Shown here: positions 16,922 through 25,635 of the stretch, piece by piece
How positions within the stretch are numbered: position 1 is the stretch's first letter
Layout: the number at the start of each line of letters is the position of its first letter
Assembly (NCBI RefSeq): GCF_025486315.1
Contig: NZ_JAOOPY010000013.1
Coordinates: 1-64,000, forward strand
Direction of reading: 5' to 3'
DNA: 64,000 nt
DNA from: Variovorax sp. N23
GTDB lineage: Bacteria > Pseudomonadota > Gammaproteobacteria > Burkholderiales > Burkholderiaceae_C
Made by a program: the position numbers and the translations under genes
The notes under the pieces: model-generated
The model's input: only the letters and a program-made list of their open reading frames with translations
Told to the model about the DNA's origin: nothing
Databases searched by the model: none

Positions 16922-18647
16922 CGGTCGTCATCCAGTGTTGGATCATGATGGCCACCAGCTTGGGGTCCTGGGTGGCAGCCTCGAGGGCGAAGTCGAGGTC
17001 GGCCTTGTGGCGGTCGGCTTCGCGCTGGCGCAGCGCCTCGTCCGGGCTCGGGCCTTCGTCGGCGGTCGCCAGCTTGGCGAACACATCGTTGTCGTCGACG
17101 GCTGCCACCGGTGGCGGCGGCGGCGGCGCCAGGTGTTTGCGCAGCAGCGGACGGGCCACCGCGAACCAGGCGAACAGGGCGAACAGGGCGAGCAGCAGGT
17201 ACATGCCCCCCGTCTTGGCCAGCGGGATGTTGGCCGGGTCGCGCCAGAAATCCAGGGCAGGCGCTTCCTTCTCGCGTTCGTCGGCGAAGGCGCTGTTGAC
17301 CACGTTGAGCGAGTCGCCGCGGTCCTGGCTGAAGCCCACGGCTTCCTTGGCCAGGTTGCGGATCTGGTCGAGCTCGGCGGCGGTCAGTGCGCGGCTGGCG
17401 CCCTTGTCGTCGCCCACGCGGTTGTTCACCACCACGGCCACCGACAGGCGCTTGACGCCGCCGGCGCCCTGCTGCACATGGCGGATCGAGCGGTCGAGCT
17501 CGTAGTTGGTGGTCGTGTCCTTGCGGCTGCTCGACGGGCCGGTGGCGGCGGCCGTGGTGGTGGCGCGCTGGGCGGCGGCCTGTGCGGCGGCGGCCTGGGC
17601 CTGTGCCGGCGTCTGCGGGGCACCCGGCGGCGCGTTCGGCGGCGTGGTGATCGGCGCGTTCGGCGCGGTGGGCGGCTGGTTCGACAGCGCGCCGGGCACG
17701 CCACCGGGCGGGGTGCCGCCCAGCTGGTTCGACTCGCTCGACTGCTGGCTGCGCATCGCCGCATTCGCCGGGTCGGTGTTGGGGCGGTACTTCTCGTCGG
17801 TGTTTTCCACCACCGAGAAGTCGATGTCGGCCGCCACCTGGGCGCGCACGTTGCCGGTGCCCAGGATCGGCTGCAGGATGGCTTCGATGCGGCGGATGTA
17901 GCCCTGCTCGATCTCCTGCGTGTACTTCAATTGGCTGACATCGAGGCCGCGTGCGCCGGCGTTGGCCGCCGACAGCAGATTGCCGCGCTGGTCCACCACC
18001 GTCACGCTCTTGGGGTCGAGTTCGGGCACGCTGCTCGAGACCATGTGCACGATGGCGCTCACGGTGCCTTCGTCGATGCTGCGGCCGCGGTGCAGCGTCA
18101 GAACGACCGATGCCGAAGGCTTCTTCTGTTCGCGCACGAACAGGGAAGGCTTCGGCATGGCCAGGTGCACCCGGGCGGACTCGATGGTGCCGATGGATTC
18201 GATGGAGCGCGCCAGCTCGCCTTCGAGCGCGCGCTGGAAATTCACCTGCTCGGCGAACTGGCTGGTGCCGAACTTCTGGTTGTCCATCAGTTCGAAGCCC
18301 ACGCCGCCCGCCTTGGGCAGGCCCTGCGAGGCCAGCTTGAGCCGGATCTCGGGCACGCGGTCGGCCGGCACCAGGATCGCGGTGCCGCCCTCGGCGAACT
18401 TGTAGGGCACGTTCATCTGCGAGAGCGACGCGATGATCGCGCCGCCGTCGCGGTCCGACACGTTGGTGTAGAGCACCTTGTAGTCGGGCCCGCGGCTGTA
18501 CAGGGCGAAGGCCATGGCGATGGCCACCAGCGCGGCGCCGCCGACGATCAGCGGGAGCTTGGGCTGGGCGCGCAGCTTGTCGGTCCACGACGTGGCGTTG
18601 GCGGCGGGGGACGTCGGCGCGGCGCCGAGGGTCGCAGCCGAACTCAT
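16911..18647 (-). CDS. fliF: Flagellar MS-ring protein FliF
   Basis: FliF forms the MS ring that houses the export gate. The 578-residue product has an N-terminal membrane helix (LPLIVGGAALVAIAMAFALY, about 32-52), the ring-building motifs including ALEGELARSIESIGTIESAR and VRAQVAADIDFSVVENTDEK, and a second helix near residue 480 (MYLLLALFALFAWFAVARPL). A Pro/Ala/Gln-rich insertion covers about 290-370, the variable periplasmic loop. The C-terminal tail binds FliG. It is the first gene of the fliF-K operon and is divergent from fliE. Confidence 0.97.
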   Translation of the reverse strand: MSSAATLGAAPTSPAANATSWTDKLRAQPKLPLIVGGAALVAIAMAFALYSRGPDYKVLYTNVSDRDGGAIIASLSQMNVPYKFAEGGTAILVPADRVPEIRLKLASQGLPKAGGVGFELMDNQKFGTSQFAEQVNFQRALEGELARSIESIGTIESARVHLAMPKPSLFVREQKKPSASVVLTLHRGRSIDEGTVSAIVHMVSSSVPELDPKSVTVVDQRGNLLSAANAGARGLDVSQLKYTQEIEQGYIRRIEAILQPILGTGNVRAQVAADIDFSVVENTDEKYRPNTDPANAAMRSQQSSESNQLGGTPPGGVPGALSNQPPTAPNAPITTPPNAPPGAPQTPAQAQAAAAQAAAQRATTTAAATGPSSSRKDTTTNYELDRSIRHVQQGAGGVKRLSVAVVVNNRVGDDKGASRALTAAELDQIRNLAKEAVGFSQDRGDSLNVVNSAFADEREKEAPALDFWRDPANIPLAKTGGMYLLLALFALFAWFAVARPLLRKHLAPPPPPPVAAVDDNDVFAKLATADEGPSPDEALRQREADRHKADLDFALEAATQDPKLVAIMIQHWMTTDEQ

Positions 18648-18940
18648 GCGAAAGCCCCTGTGGCGCCCGCTGGATCCAGATGGTCCATGTTCATGTTCAA
18701 GAGGATGAGTCGTCGATGTTCAGTGGCCATGCCGGGCGCCGACAAAGGAGGCCGGCAGGCTTGGGGTACGGCGTTCATTGTCTGGATCGGCGCCGAATTC
18801 GATTGGCCGAACAGCCGGGGTTTTCGCCGTCAGTTGAGCCCATGTGAATCGGGGCTTCGCAGGTACGCTGAATAGGCGAGGAGGCACCCGGGTGCTTCTG
18901 TAGTCAACCCAAAGTTCACTTACCTGAGGAACACGACGCC
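18648..18940. other. Divergent fliF/fliE intergenic region
   Basis: These 293 bases separate the two divergent flagellar units and must hold both promoters. A 12-base palindrome, GCACCCGGGTGC, lies at 18884-18895, about 45 bases before fliE, and short AT-richer stretches are at 18797-18806 and 18868-18875. I could not assign a FlhDC box, sigma-28 or sigma-54 site with confidence. Confidence 0.5.
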
Positions 18941-19258
18941 ATGTCGATTTCAGCCATCGAATCCGTCCTGCAACAGATGCGGGCCACTGCCGTGCAGTCC
19001 GGCATCACCCCTCCTGCCGGCCCTGCGGTGGAGCACGGCGGCTTCGCTGCCGAGCTCAAGCGCTCCATCGACAACATCAGCGGGGCCCAGACCAAGGCCT
19101 ACGGCCAGGCCGAGGACTTCGAACTGGGCAAGCCGGGCGTGGCGCTCAATGACGTGATGGTCGACCTGCAGAAGGCCAACGTGGCGTTCCAGACCGGGGT
19201 ACAGGTGCGAAACAAGCTGGTTTCGGCCTACCAGGAAATGATGAGCATGCAGGCCTGA
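18941..19258 (+). CDS. fliE: Flagellar hook-basal body protein FliE
   Basis: FliE links the MS ring to the proximal rod and is among the first exported proteins. The 105-residue product has normal length, ending in the conserved NDVMVDLQKANVAFQTGVQV then RNKLVSAYQEMMSMQA. The ATG has CTGAGGAA about 13 bases upstream. It is transcribed away from fliF, so it is a single-gene unit, with fliC beginning 160 bases downstream under its own promoter. Confidence 0.97.
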   Translation: MSISAIESVLQQMRATAVQSGITPPAGPAVEHGGFAAELKRSIDNISGAQTKAYGQAEDFELGKPGVALNDVMVDLQKANVAFQTGVQVRNKLVSAYQEMMSMQA

Positions 19259-19311
19259 CGCGGGGTTGCGCGGTGTGGATGGACGCTCTGCAACTTTTTG
19301 GGGCACGCCCC

Positions 19312-19338
19312 TAAATGTTTGCAAAGCCCTGCCGATAA
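19312..19338 (+). promoter_or_regulatory. Sigma-28 (FliA) promoter for fliC
   Basis: The -10 element GCCGATAA (19331-19338) is a perfect match and is separated by exactly 11 bases from TAAATGTT (19312-19319), 6 of 8 matches to TAAAGTTT. The predicted start is near 19345, giving a leader of about 75 bases. AGGAG at 19408-19412 is the fliC ribosome-binding site. Confidence 0.88.
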
Positions 19339-19418
19339 CTAATCCAACGATGGCTTGAGTCCAGCGTTACGGCCCCCCGGGTCGGAGTCCACAACCTTTA
19401 GTCAACCAGGAGTCTTCA

Positions 19419-21053
19419 ATGGCGCAAGTCATCAATACGAACAGCCTCTCGCTGCTCACGCAAAACAACCTGAACAAGTCGCAATCGGCCCTCAACACCG
19501 CCATCGAGCGCCTGTCTTCGGGCATGCGCATCAACAGCGCCAAGGACGACGCAGCTGGTCAGGCCATCGCCAACCGCTTCACGGCCAACATCAAGGGCCT
19601 GACGCAAGCCACCCGCAACGCCAACGACGGCATCTCGATCGCTCAAACGACCGAAGGCGCGCTGACGGAAGTCAACAACAACCTGCAACGCGTCCGTGAA
19701 CTGTCGGTGCAAGCCGCCAACGGCACGAACTCGGCCAGCGACCTGGACTCGATCCAGTCGGAAATCGGCCAACGCCTGGACGAAATCAACCGCGTGTCGG
19801 AACAGACCCAGTTCAACGGCGTGAAGGTTCTTTCGGCTGACGCCGGCAAGCTGACCGTGCAAGTCGGCGCGAACGATGGCGAAACCATCGACATCGACCT
19901 GCAAGAAATCAGCGCCAAGACGCTCGGCCTCGACGGCTTCAATGTCAACAACACGGGTGCCAAGAACAAGCAAGCGTCCGCCAGTGACCTGCTGGTCGCC
20001 GGCTTCACCGCCGCTGCTCCCGCAGGTGGCATCACTGTGTACAGCCGCACCCTGACCACGGCCGCCAATGGCGCCGTGTCGTCCGATGCGCTCGCCAAAA
20101 TGGCGGACAAAGGTACCGTCACCATCGGCACTGAAAAGTTCACGTACAACGCTTCGACCAAGAGCTATGGCGCAGCTGACACTGCTCGCACGCTCGCAGC
20201 AACGAATGCGTCGCTGACCCCGCCGGCTGGGACCACCACGACCGCGACCGTCACCCTCAACGGCAAGGCGATGGATGTCAAGATCGACAGCAGCGGTTCA
20301 TTGACCGATGCTGCCGATGGATCGACGCTGTATCTGGATGCCAGCAAGAACTTGACGAAGACCGGCACGGGCGTGACGATCGCTGCAACGGTGGCCAACT
20401 TGACCGATCCCGCCAAGGGCATGCAGGTCAACGACACGATCAAGATTGGTGCAACCGGCGCGGTCTACACGGCGGCCACTGCTACGACGTTTGACGTGAA
20501 GGGCGAAACGGCCACTGCTGAAGCTGTTGCGGCCAAGCTCAAGTCGGTGGGTGGCACCGTTGACTTCGACGGTGATGCCACCACCGACTATACGATCGCG
20601 GCCGGGGGTGCGGTGACTGGCGGCTTTATGGGCGTCGGCGGATTGACGCTGACGGCTGCAGAGTCGGTCAACATGAACGCCAACGGCATCGCCACCAATG
20701 CGGCTGGCAGCGTGGTGTATGCCGACTCGTCCAAGGCAGGAAGCGTCACGACCAAGGCCGTCGCTGACGGTAAGGCGACTGTCGACCCGCTCAAGGCCTT
20801 GGACGCCGCCCTGTCGAAGGTCGACAAGCTGCGCTCCTCGCTGGGTGCGGTGCAGAACCGTTTCGACTCGACGATCGCCAACCTCGGCACCACGGTCGTG
20901 AACCTGTCCTCGTCGCGTTCGCGCATCGAAGACGCTAACTACGCGGTGGAAGTGTCGAACATGACGCGCGCTCAGATCCTGCAGCAAGCCGGTACCTCGG
21001 TGCTGTCGCAGGCCAACCAGACCACGCAAGGCGTGCTGTCCCTCCTGCGTTAA
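19419..21053 (+). CDS. fliC: Flagellin
   Basis: This is the filament subunit. The 544-residue protein has the conserved D0/D1 ends (INTNSLSLLTQNNLNKSQSA; ERLSSGMRINSAKDDAAGQA; C-terminal ISRSRIEDANYAVEVSNMTR-type sequence SRSRIEDANYAVEVSNMTRA and ILQQAGTSVLSQANQTTQGV). The middle, about residues 180-450, is a Thr/Ala/Gly-rich variable region forming the exposed D2/D3 domains, with noticeably less extreme GC content than its neighbours. It is the only flagellin gene in the window. It is driven by the sigma-28 promoter at 19312-19338 and followed by a strong hairpin. Confidence 0.98.
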   Translation: MAQVINTNSLSLLTQNNLNKSQSALNTAIERLSSGMRINSAKDDAAGQAIANRFTANIKGLTQATRNANDGISIAQTTEGALTEVNNNLQRVRELSVQAANGTNSASDLDSIQSEIGQRLDEINRVSEQTQFNGVKVLSADAGKLTVQVGANDGETIDIDLQEISAKTLGLDGFNVNNTGAKNKQASASDLLVAGFTAAAPAGGITVYSRTLTTAANGAVSSDALAKMADKGTVTIGTEKFTYNASTKSYGAADTARTLAATNASLTPPAGTTTTATVTLNGKAMDVKIDSSGSLTDAADGSTLYLDASKNLTKTGTGVTIAATVANLTDPAKGMQVNDTIKIGATGAVYTAATATTFDVKGETATAEAVAAKLKSVGGTVDFDGDATTDYTIAAGGAVTGGFMGVGGLTLTAAESVNMNANGIATNAAGSVVYADSSKAGSVTTKAVADGKATVDPLKALDAALSKVDKLRSSLGAVQNRFDSTIANLGTTVVNLSSSRSRIEDANYAVEVSNMTRAQILQQAGTSVLSQANQTTQGVLSLLR

Positions 21054-21147
21054 GTCGAACCGACGAAAAGCAGAACCAAGCCAGGTTCCGTCCCGCAAGG
21101 GATGGGCCTGGCGACCGCAGGCGCCGGGTTCCGACCCGGTCCCCCTG

Positions 21148-21195
21148 CGCTTTCCTCTGCGGCCATGCCCCACGGCGCGGCCGCAGAGGAAAGCG
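21148..21195 (+). terminator. 17-bp perfect hairpin between fliC and flaG
   Basis: A 17-base arm (21148-21164) and its exact complement (21179-21195) enclose a 14-base loop. No T-run follows, so it is not a textbook intrinsic terminator. It may stabilise the 3' end of the fliC message, attenuate read-through into flaG-fliD, or both. The flaG ribosome-binding site begins only about 14 bases after the right arm. Confidence 0.6.
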
Positions 21196-21219
21196 AAACC
21201 CTTCAATCAGGTGAACACC

Positions 21220-21567
21220 ATGTCCAACCCCGTGCCAGCCAGCAGCGCCCAGGAAAGCCCGTGGATACAACTGCTCGTCGGCCGTGCCGCGGTAGGTGCG
21301 GGTGCCACGGCGCGGGCGGTCGAGGACGTCGAGGAAGAAGCGACGCCGGTGCAGGTCGAAAGCGCGGTTCGCGCGGTGAACGCGGCGCTCGAGATCCGCT
21401 CGATCGGGATCCAGTTCGAGATCGACAAGGACACCGACAAGGTCATCGTGAAGGTGGTCGACCGCAACACCGGTGAGGTGATCCGCCAGGTCCCGAACGA
21501 GGAGGTGGTGCGCATCGCCAAGGTCATGGGCGAGATGTCCGGCCTGCTGGTCGACAACGCGGCCTGA
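21220..21567 (+). CDS. flaG: FlaG family protein
   Basis: FlaG proteins affect filament length and are commonly encoded between flagellin and fliD, as here. The 115-residue product has a low-complexity first half and the conserved FlaG domain from about residue 50: VNAALEIRSIGIQFEIDKDT, then DKVIVKVVDRNTGEVIRQVP and NEEVVRIAKVMGEMSGLLVD. ATG 21220 is preferred over the in-frame GTG at 21211, because AGGTGA (21209-21214) then serves as a correctly spaced ribosome-binding site. The molecular mechanism is not well established. Confidence 0.92.
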   Translation: MSNPVPASSAQESPWIQLLVGRAAVGAGATARAVEDVEEEATPVQVESAVRAVNAALEIRSIGIQFEIDKDTDKVIVKVVDRNTGEVIRQVPNEEVVRIAKVMGEMSGLLVDNAA

Positions 21568-21608
21568 GCCTCCCTTCATTCTTCCAACGCATTCCAGGAA
21601 ACACTCAC

Positions 21609-23066
21609 ATGGCAACCATCAGCAGCATCGGCGTCGGCTCCAATCTCGACTTGGCGGGCCTGCTCACCAATCTCGAGAAGGCTGAAAGCCAGCCCTTGGT
21701 GGCACTCGAGGCCAAGGCCAAGAGCTACACGAGCAAGCTCTCTGCCTACGGCTCGGTGCAGAGCGCCCTGAGCACCCTGCAGGCCGCGGCGCTGAAGCTG
21801 TCGGACCGTGCGCTGTTCCAGAGCGTCACCGGCACGCCGACCGTCAGCGGCATCCTCTCGGCCTCGGCCACGGACACCAGCGCGGCCGGCAACTACAACA
21901 TCACGGTGTCGCAGCTGGCGCAGTCGCAATCGTTGATCACCACCGGGCAGGCCAACACCACCACCGCGATCGGCAACGGAAAATTCACGATCGACTTCGG
22001 CACGGTCACCGGTGGCACGCTCGACCCGGCGACCGGCAAGTACACCGGCGCAGGCTTCACGGTGGACAGCGCGCGTACCGCGAAGACGATCACCGTCGAC
22101 CCGACCAACAACACGCTGGGCGGCATCCGCGATGCGATCAACGCGGCGGGCGCCGGCGTCACCGCGACCATCGTCAATGACGGCAGCGGCACGCCCAACC
22201 GTCTCGTGCTGACCTCGACGCAGACGGGCGAAGCCTCGAGCATGCGCATCAGCGTCGATGGTGCGGCCGACGCGACCCTCAAGAATCTGCTGAACAACGA
22301 CCCCGCCGGTACGCAGAACCTGCAGCAGACCGCGGCCGCGCAGAGCGCGAAGCTCAATGTCAACGGCATCGCCATCACGAGCCCGACCAACACCGTCAAG
22401 GAAGCCATCCAGGGCGCGACGCTGACGCTGGTGCAAACCGGCACGACGGGGCTGTCGATGAAGTCGAACACGGCCTCGGCGAAGACGGCGATCAACGATT
22501 TCGTCAAGGCCTATAACGCGCTGCAGAGCACCGCCAAGTCGTTCACGACCTACGACGCCGACACCAAGACGGCGGCGCCGCTGGTCGGCGATTCGACCCT
22601 GCGCAACCTGCAGACCCGCATCCGCCAGGCGCTGACCACGCCGCAGAGCGGTGGCGCCGACGACATGAAGGTGCTCACCGAGATCGGCGTGTCCTTCCAG
22701 AAGGACGGAACGCTGGCTGTGGATTCGACCAAGCTCGACAAGGCACTGGACACCGATCTGGCTGGCGTCTCGAGGCTTTTCGCGAGCGCGAGCGGCAGCA
22801 CCGCGGGCTACGGCAAGCAGATCGACGCCCTGGTGACGGACCTGAACAAGACGGGTGGCTCGCTGAAGGTCGCGCAGGACGGCGTGACGTCGACCATCAA
22901 GGCGCTGGACGAACAGTACAACCAGGTCCAGGCGCGCGTGGACGCCACGGTCGCGCGCTATCGCGCGCAGTTCACGGCCCTCGACGTGGCGATCAACAGC
23001 ATGAACAACACCAAGGCCTACCTCACGCAGCAGTTCGATGCGATGAACGCCAGCTCCGGCAAGTAA
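21609..23066 (+). CDS. fliD: Flagellar filament cap protein (HAP2)
   Basis: FliD caps the filament tip and helps flagellin fold into place. The 485-residue product has the expected N terminus (ISSIGVGSNLDLAGLLTNLE), a central domain with repeated ANTTTAIGNGKFTIDFGTV-like strands, the FliD C domain (AINDFVKAYNALQSTAKSFT) and the coiled C terminus (VQARVDATVARYRAQFTALD; NSMNNTKAYLTQQFDAMNAS). It starts 41 bases after flaG and is followed by fliS. Confidence 0.96.
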   Translation: MATISSIGVGSNLDLAGLLTNLEKAESQPLVALEAKAKSYTSKLSAYGSVQSALSTLQAAALKLSDRALFQSVTGTPTVSGILSASATDTSAAGNYNITVSQLAQSQSLITTGQANTTTAIGNGKFTIDFGTVTGGTLDPATGKYTGAGFTVDSARTAKTITVDPTNNTLGGIRDAINAAGAGVTATIVNDGSGTPNRLVLTSTQTGEASSMRISVDGAADATLKNLLNNDPAGTQNLQQTAAAQSAKLNVNGIAITSPTNTVKEAIQGATLTLVQTGTTGLSMKSNTASAKTAINDFVKAYNALQSTAKSFTTYDADTKTAAPLVGDSTLRNLQTRIRQALTTPQSGGADDMKVLTEIGVSFQKDGTLAVDSTKLDKALDTDLAGVSRLFASASGSTAGYGKQIDALVTDLNKTGGSLKVAQDGVTSTIKALDEQYNQVQARVDATVARYRAQFTALDVAINSMNNTKAYLTQQFDAMNASSGK

Positions 23067-23093
23067 ACCGGCCCACCTGATCGAAAGCCCGTG

Positions 23094-23516
23094 ATGTACA
23101 CCCCCCACACCTCCCGCAGCGGCGCTGGCGCCTATGCACGCGTCGGCGTCGAGACGCTGGCCATGAGCGCGTCGCCGCACCAGCTCATCGCGATGCTCTT
23201 CGATGGCGCCAAGACGGCGATCGGCATGGCGCGGCACCACATGGGTGCGGGCGATATCGAAGCCAAGGGGAACGCCATCTCCAAGGCCATGGGCATCGTC
23301 GAAAACGGGCTCAAGGCCAGCCTGGACGCCAAGGCGGCGGGCACCGAGGGCACGACGCTGGTGAGCAACCTGTCGGCGCTGTACGACTACGTCGTCCGCC
23401 GGCTGCTCTACGCGAACCTGCGCAACGACGTCGCGGTGCTCGACGAAGTCGACGCCCTGCTGGACAGCCTGGCTTCGGCCTGGCGCGAGATCGAGCCGGG
23501 CCGCGGCGGCTTCTGA
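23094..23516 (+). CDS. fliS: Flagellin export chaperone FliS
   Basis: FliS binds the C terminus of newly made flagellin and prevents early polymerisation. The 140-residue product has the four-helix FliS pattern: ARVGVETLAMSASPHQLIAM, LFDGAKTAIGMARHHMGAGD, EAKGNAISKAMGIVENGLKA and LSALYDYVVRRLLYANLRND. The ATG at 23094 is chosen; a GTG at 23091 is directly in front and cannot be excluded. It lies in the fliD-fliS-fliT order usual for the group. Confidence 0.96.
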   Translation: MYTPHTSRSGAGAYARVGVETLAMSASPHQLIAMLFDGAKTAIGMARHHMGAGDIEAKGNAISKAMGIVENGLKASLDAKAAGTEGTTLVSNLSALYDYVVRRLLYANLRNDVAVLDEVDALLDSLASAWREIEPGRGGF

Positions 23517-23522
23517 ACCGAT

Positions 23523-23876
23523 ATGACCTCTCCGGAACCCCTCATGGCCTATCCGCGCGACATCGTGCATTGCTACGGTCAGCTCGCCTCCACGATGGCG
23601 CAGATGGTCGTGCTGGCGCAGGCCAGGGACTGGGGCGCACTGCCGGCCGCGCAGGCGCAATGCGCGGCCATCGTCGACCGGCTGCGTGCCATCGAGCCGA
23701 CGGTGGTGCTCGGCCCGGCAGACGCCGCCGAAGCGCAGCGTCTGATCATCTGCATCCAGTCCGACCAGGCCATCGTGAACGGCATCGTGAAGCCGCAACT
23801 CGAACGCCTGGTGGAGAAGATGAGCGTGCTGCAGCAGCGCAAGAGCCTCGACAAGGCCTACGGCAAGGCCCACTGA
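23523..23876 (+). CDS. fliT: FliT-like flagellar chaperone
   Basis: FliT-type proteins are chaperones for FliD and, in enterics, also restrain FlhDC. The 117-residue helical product begins a few bases after fliS. Sequence features are weak but fit: CYGQLASTMAQMVVLAQARD, a WxxL-like segment (DWGALPAAQAQ), IQSDQAIVNGIVKPQLERLV and a basic terminal helix (MSVLQQRKSLDKAYGK). FliT is highly variable, so assignment rests on size, helical nature and position. Confidence 0.75.
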   Translation: MTSPEPLMAYPRDIVHCYGQLASTMAQMVVLAQARDWGALPAAQAQCAAIVDRLRAIEPTVVLGPADAAEAQRLIICIQSDQAIVNGIVKPQLERLVEKMSVLQQRKSLDKAYGKAH

Positions 23877-23889
23877 ACGCGACCGCACC

Positions 23890-25224
23890 ATGACCGGCCT
23901 CGTACGACTTCTCGACACCCTGCTGACGGCAAAGGTCTCGCCGCCGCTGGACGTTGGCGCCGTGGACGGCGACGCCGCCGTCAAGGCGCCGGGGTCCGTG
24001 TCGGGTGTGCAGAAGGTCGCCAACGACGTGCGCCTGCTGTCCAACGCGGCGCTCGACCGCCAGCTCGGCGGCGTCGACTCCCCGTTGACACGCGGCGCGG
24101 GCCTGGGCACCGCGGGCGGGGCAGCGCTGCCCGCATCGGCGGTGGCCCGGCTGTCCTTCGCGGCACGGATCATCAGCGCCGTGCTGGCCGACCTGGAGGT
24201 CGACGTCGGCCCCGTGCGCGGGCAGGGCCCCGTGTGGGCGTCGGGGCAGCAGCCGGCCGGCCCCGTGCTGGCGGGCTCATTGGCCCACACCGTGTCGAAC
24301 AGCGGCCTGTTCTATGAATCGCACCTGGCGCAGTTCGCGCAGGGCCATCGCACGCTGGCGCAGATGGCGCAGGAGCCGCAGGCCGCGTGGCCGGCGCCCG
24401 GTGTGGCGGCAGGCGGGCGTGGCGCCACGGCCTTGCAGGCGGTGATGGCCGTGGTGGCCGATGCCAGCGCGCCGGCCGCATCGGCGAAGGCCGATCCGTC
24501 GCAGCCGACGGTCGCGTCACCGGTGGCGGTCGCCGCCACGGCGGCTGCCGCCGCGCAGGCCGCGCCGTCTGCCCTGACCGCAGCGCGCAGCGATGGGCCG
24601 GCCGCACCTGGGGGCCAGCCGGCTGCCGCCGGCGCCCCGATGCCGTCCGAGCCGGCCATCCCGGAGGCGTCTCCCGACGTCCTCAAGGTGCAGGCCGCGT
24701 ACCGCTGGGGCGAGAGCGCTCAGACGGCCGCCGCCACGGCCGAGCGCGCTGCGATGCGTGACGTCGAGAACAAGCGCAGCGACAGCGACAACGCCGCCGC
24801 CGCGCGCCCCGCCTCGGCCCCGCCGAGCGGCGGCGACGTGGTGCACCCGCAATTGCTGACCACGGTCCATCAGCAGCTCGACCTGCTGGCGACCGCCGCC
24901 TTTCGCTGGACCGGCGAAGCCTGGCCCGGTGTGGCGATGGACTGGCGCATCGAGGAAGAGGGCGACCGTCACGCCGCCGGCGACGAGACGCCCGCCGATG
25001 CGCCGCGCCGCTGGTCGACGAACGTGTCGCTGCAACTGCCCACCCTCGGCACCGTCGACGTGCGCCTGAGCGTGGCGGGCGGCGACGTCCGGGCCACCGT
25101 GGTGTCGTCCAGCGAGAGCAGCCGCGCGCTGCTGGCCGGCGACGGCCGTACGCTCGCGGCGCGATTCGACGCGGCCGATCTGCGGCTGGAGCAGTTCCAG
25201 GTGGCGCAGGGAGTGGGTGTATGA
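23890..25224 (+). CDS. FliK-like hook-length control protein (second copy)
   Basis: The 444-residue product resembles FliK in layout: an Ala/Pro/Ser-rich first 300 residues without clear structure, then a C-terminal domain with WRIEEEGDR, WSTNVSLQLPTLGTVDVRLS and VRATVVSSSESSRALLAGDG followed by LRLEQFQVAQ. This is like the FliK switch domain, where the LGxVxVxL strand is typical. A true fliK lies at 11801-13210. This copy is translationally coupled (ATGA) to a gene for a FlhB-tail protein, the natural partner of a FliK C domain. The pair may modulate export specificity; that role is inference. Confidence 0.75.
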   Translation: MTGLVRLLDTLLTAKVSPPLDVGAVDGDAAVKAPGSVSGVQKVANDVRLLSNAALDRQLGGVDSPLTRGAGLGTAGGAALPASAVARLSFAARIISAVLADLEVDVGPVRGQGPVWASGQQPAGPVLAGSLAHTVSNSGLFYESHLAQFAQGHRTLAQMAQEPQAAWPAPGVAAGGRGATALQAVMAVVADASAPAASAKADPSQPTVASPVAVAATAAAAAQAAPSALTAARSDGPAAPGGQPAAAGAPMPSEPAIPEASPDVLKVQAAYRWGESAQTAAATAERAAMRDVENKRSDSDNAAAARPASAPPSGGDVVHPQLLTTVHQQLDLLATAAFRWTGEAWPGVAMDWRIEEEGDRHAAGDETPADAPRRWSTNVSLQLPTLGTVDVRLSVAGGDVRATVVSSSESSRALLAGDGRTLAARFDAADLRLEQFQVAQGVGV

Positions 25225-25511
25225 ACGCTGCTGCACCGTCGCTCGGCGACCGCCAGAGCGCCGTCGCCCTGTCTTACGACGACAAGACGCGCGCGCCGAT
25301 CGTCGTCGCCAAGGGCTACGGCGTGGTCGCCGAATCGATCATGCGCGAGGCGCGCGAGAACGGCCTGTACGTGCACGCCTCCGGCGACCTGGTCAAGCTG
25401 CTCATGCAGGTCGACCTGGACCAGCAGATCCCGCCACAGCTGTATGTGGCGGTGGCCGAGGTCATGGCCTGGCTGCACGGCCTGGAAGAAGCCGCAGGGT
25501 CTGCGCGATGA
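25221..25511 (+). CDS. FlhB C-terminal-domain protein (FlhX/YlqH type)
   Basis: The 96-residue product resembles the cytoplasmic domain of FlhB after its autocleavage site: AVALSYDDKTRAPIVVAKGY, GVVAESIMREARENGLYVHA, and QIPPQLYVAVAEVMAWLHGL parallel the same segments of full FlhB at 36070-37212. It lacks membrane helices and the NPTH motif itself. Proteins of this type are known in several bacteria and can partly stand in for the cleaved FlhB tail. It overlaps the preceding FliK-like gene as ATGA (25221-25224), which implies joint synthesis. Confidence 0.82.
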   Translation: MNAAAPSLGDRQSAVALSYDDKTRAPIVVAKGYGVVAESIMREARENGLYVHASGDLVKLLMQVDLDQQIPPQLYVAVAEVMAWLHGLEEAAGSAR

Positions 25512-25635
25512 ATACTTTATTTCTATTTATTCCCGCTGGATCCGTGCGGAAAGCCGCCGATGAGAACGGTTTCCAATTGCGCGCATCCTCGCCGGAAAAA
25601 TCCATTGGTAATGAATACTTTTTTCTAGGTATTCC
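25508..25635. repeat. Imperfect direct repeat in the flhDC leader
   Basis: Two AT-rich copies, at 25508-25533 and 25611-25635 (103-base offset), both start with ATGAATACTTT and end with TATTCC or TTATTCC; the middles differ slightly. The first overlaps the stop codon of the preceding gene. A shorter repeat, TCCATTGG, occurs at 25601-25608 and 25633-25640. They could be tandem sites for a regulator of flhDC. Confidence 0.6.

Noticed and set aside
18882-18898. Sigma-54-like GG...GC element upstream of fliE
   Set aside because: The spacing between GG and GC is nine bases, not ten, and the match comes from the palindrome GCACCCGGGTGC.
19295-19311. Small GGGG/CCCC hairpin after fliE as terminator
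   Set aside because: The stem is only about four pairs and there is no T-run after it.
21576-24290. Minus-strand open frame of 904 codons opposite fliD-fliS-fliT
   Set aside because: It spans several well-supported plus-strand genes and has His/Arg/Val-rich, shadow-like composition.
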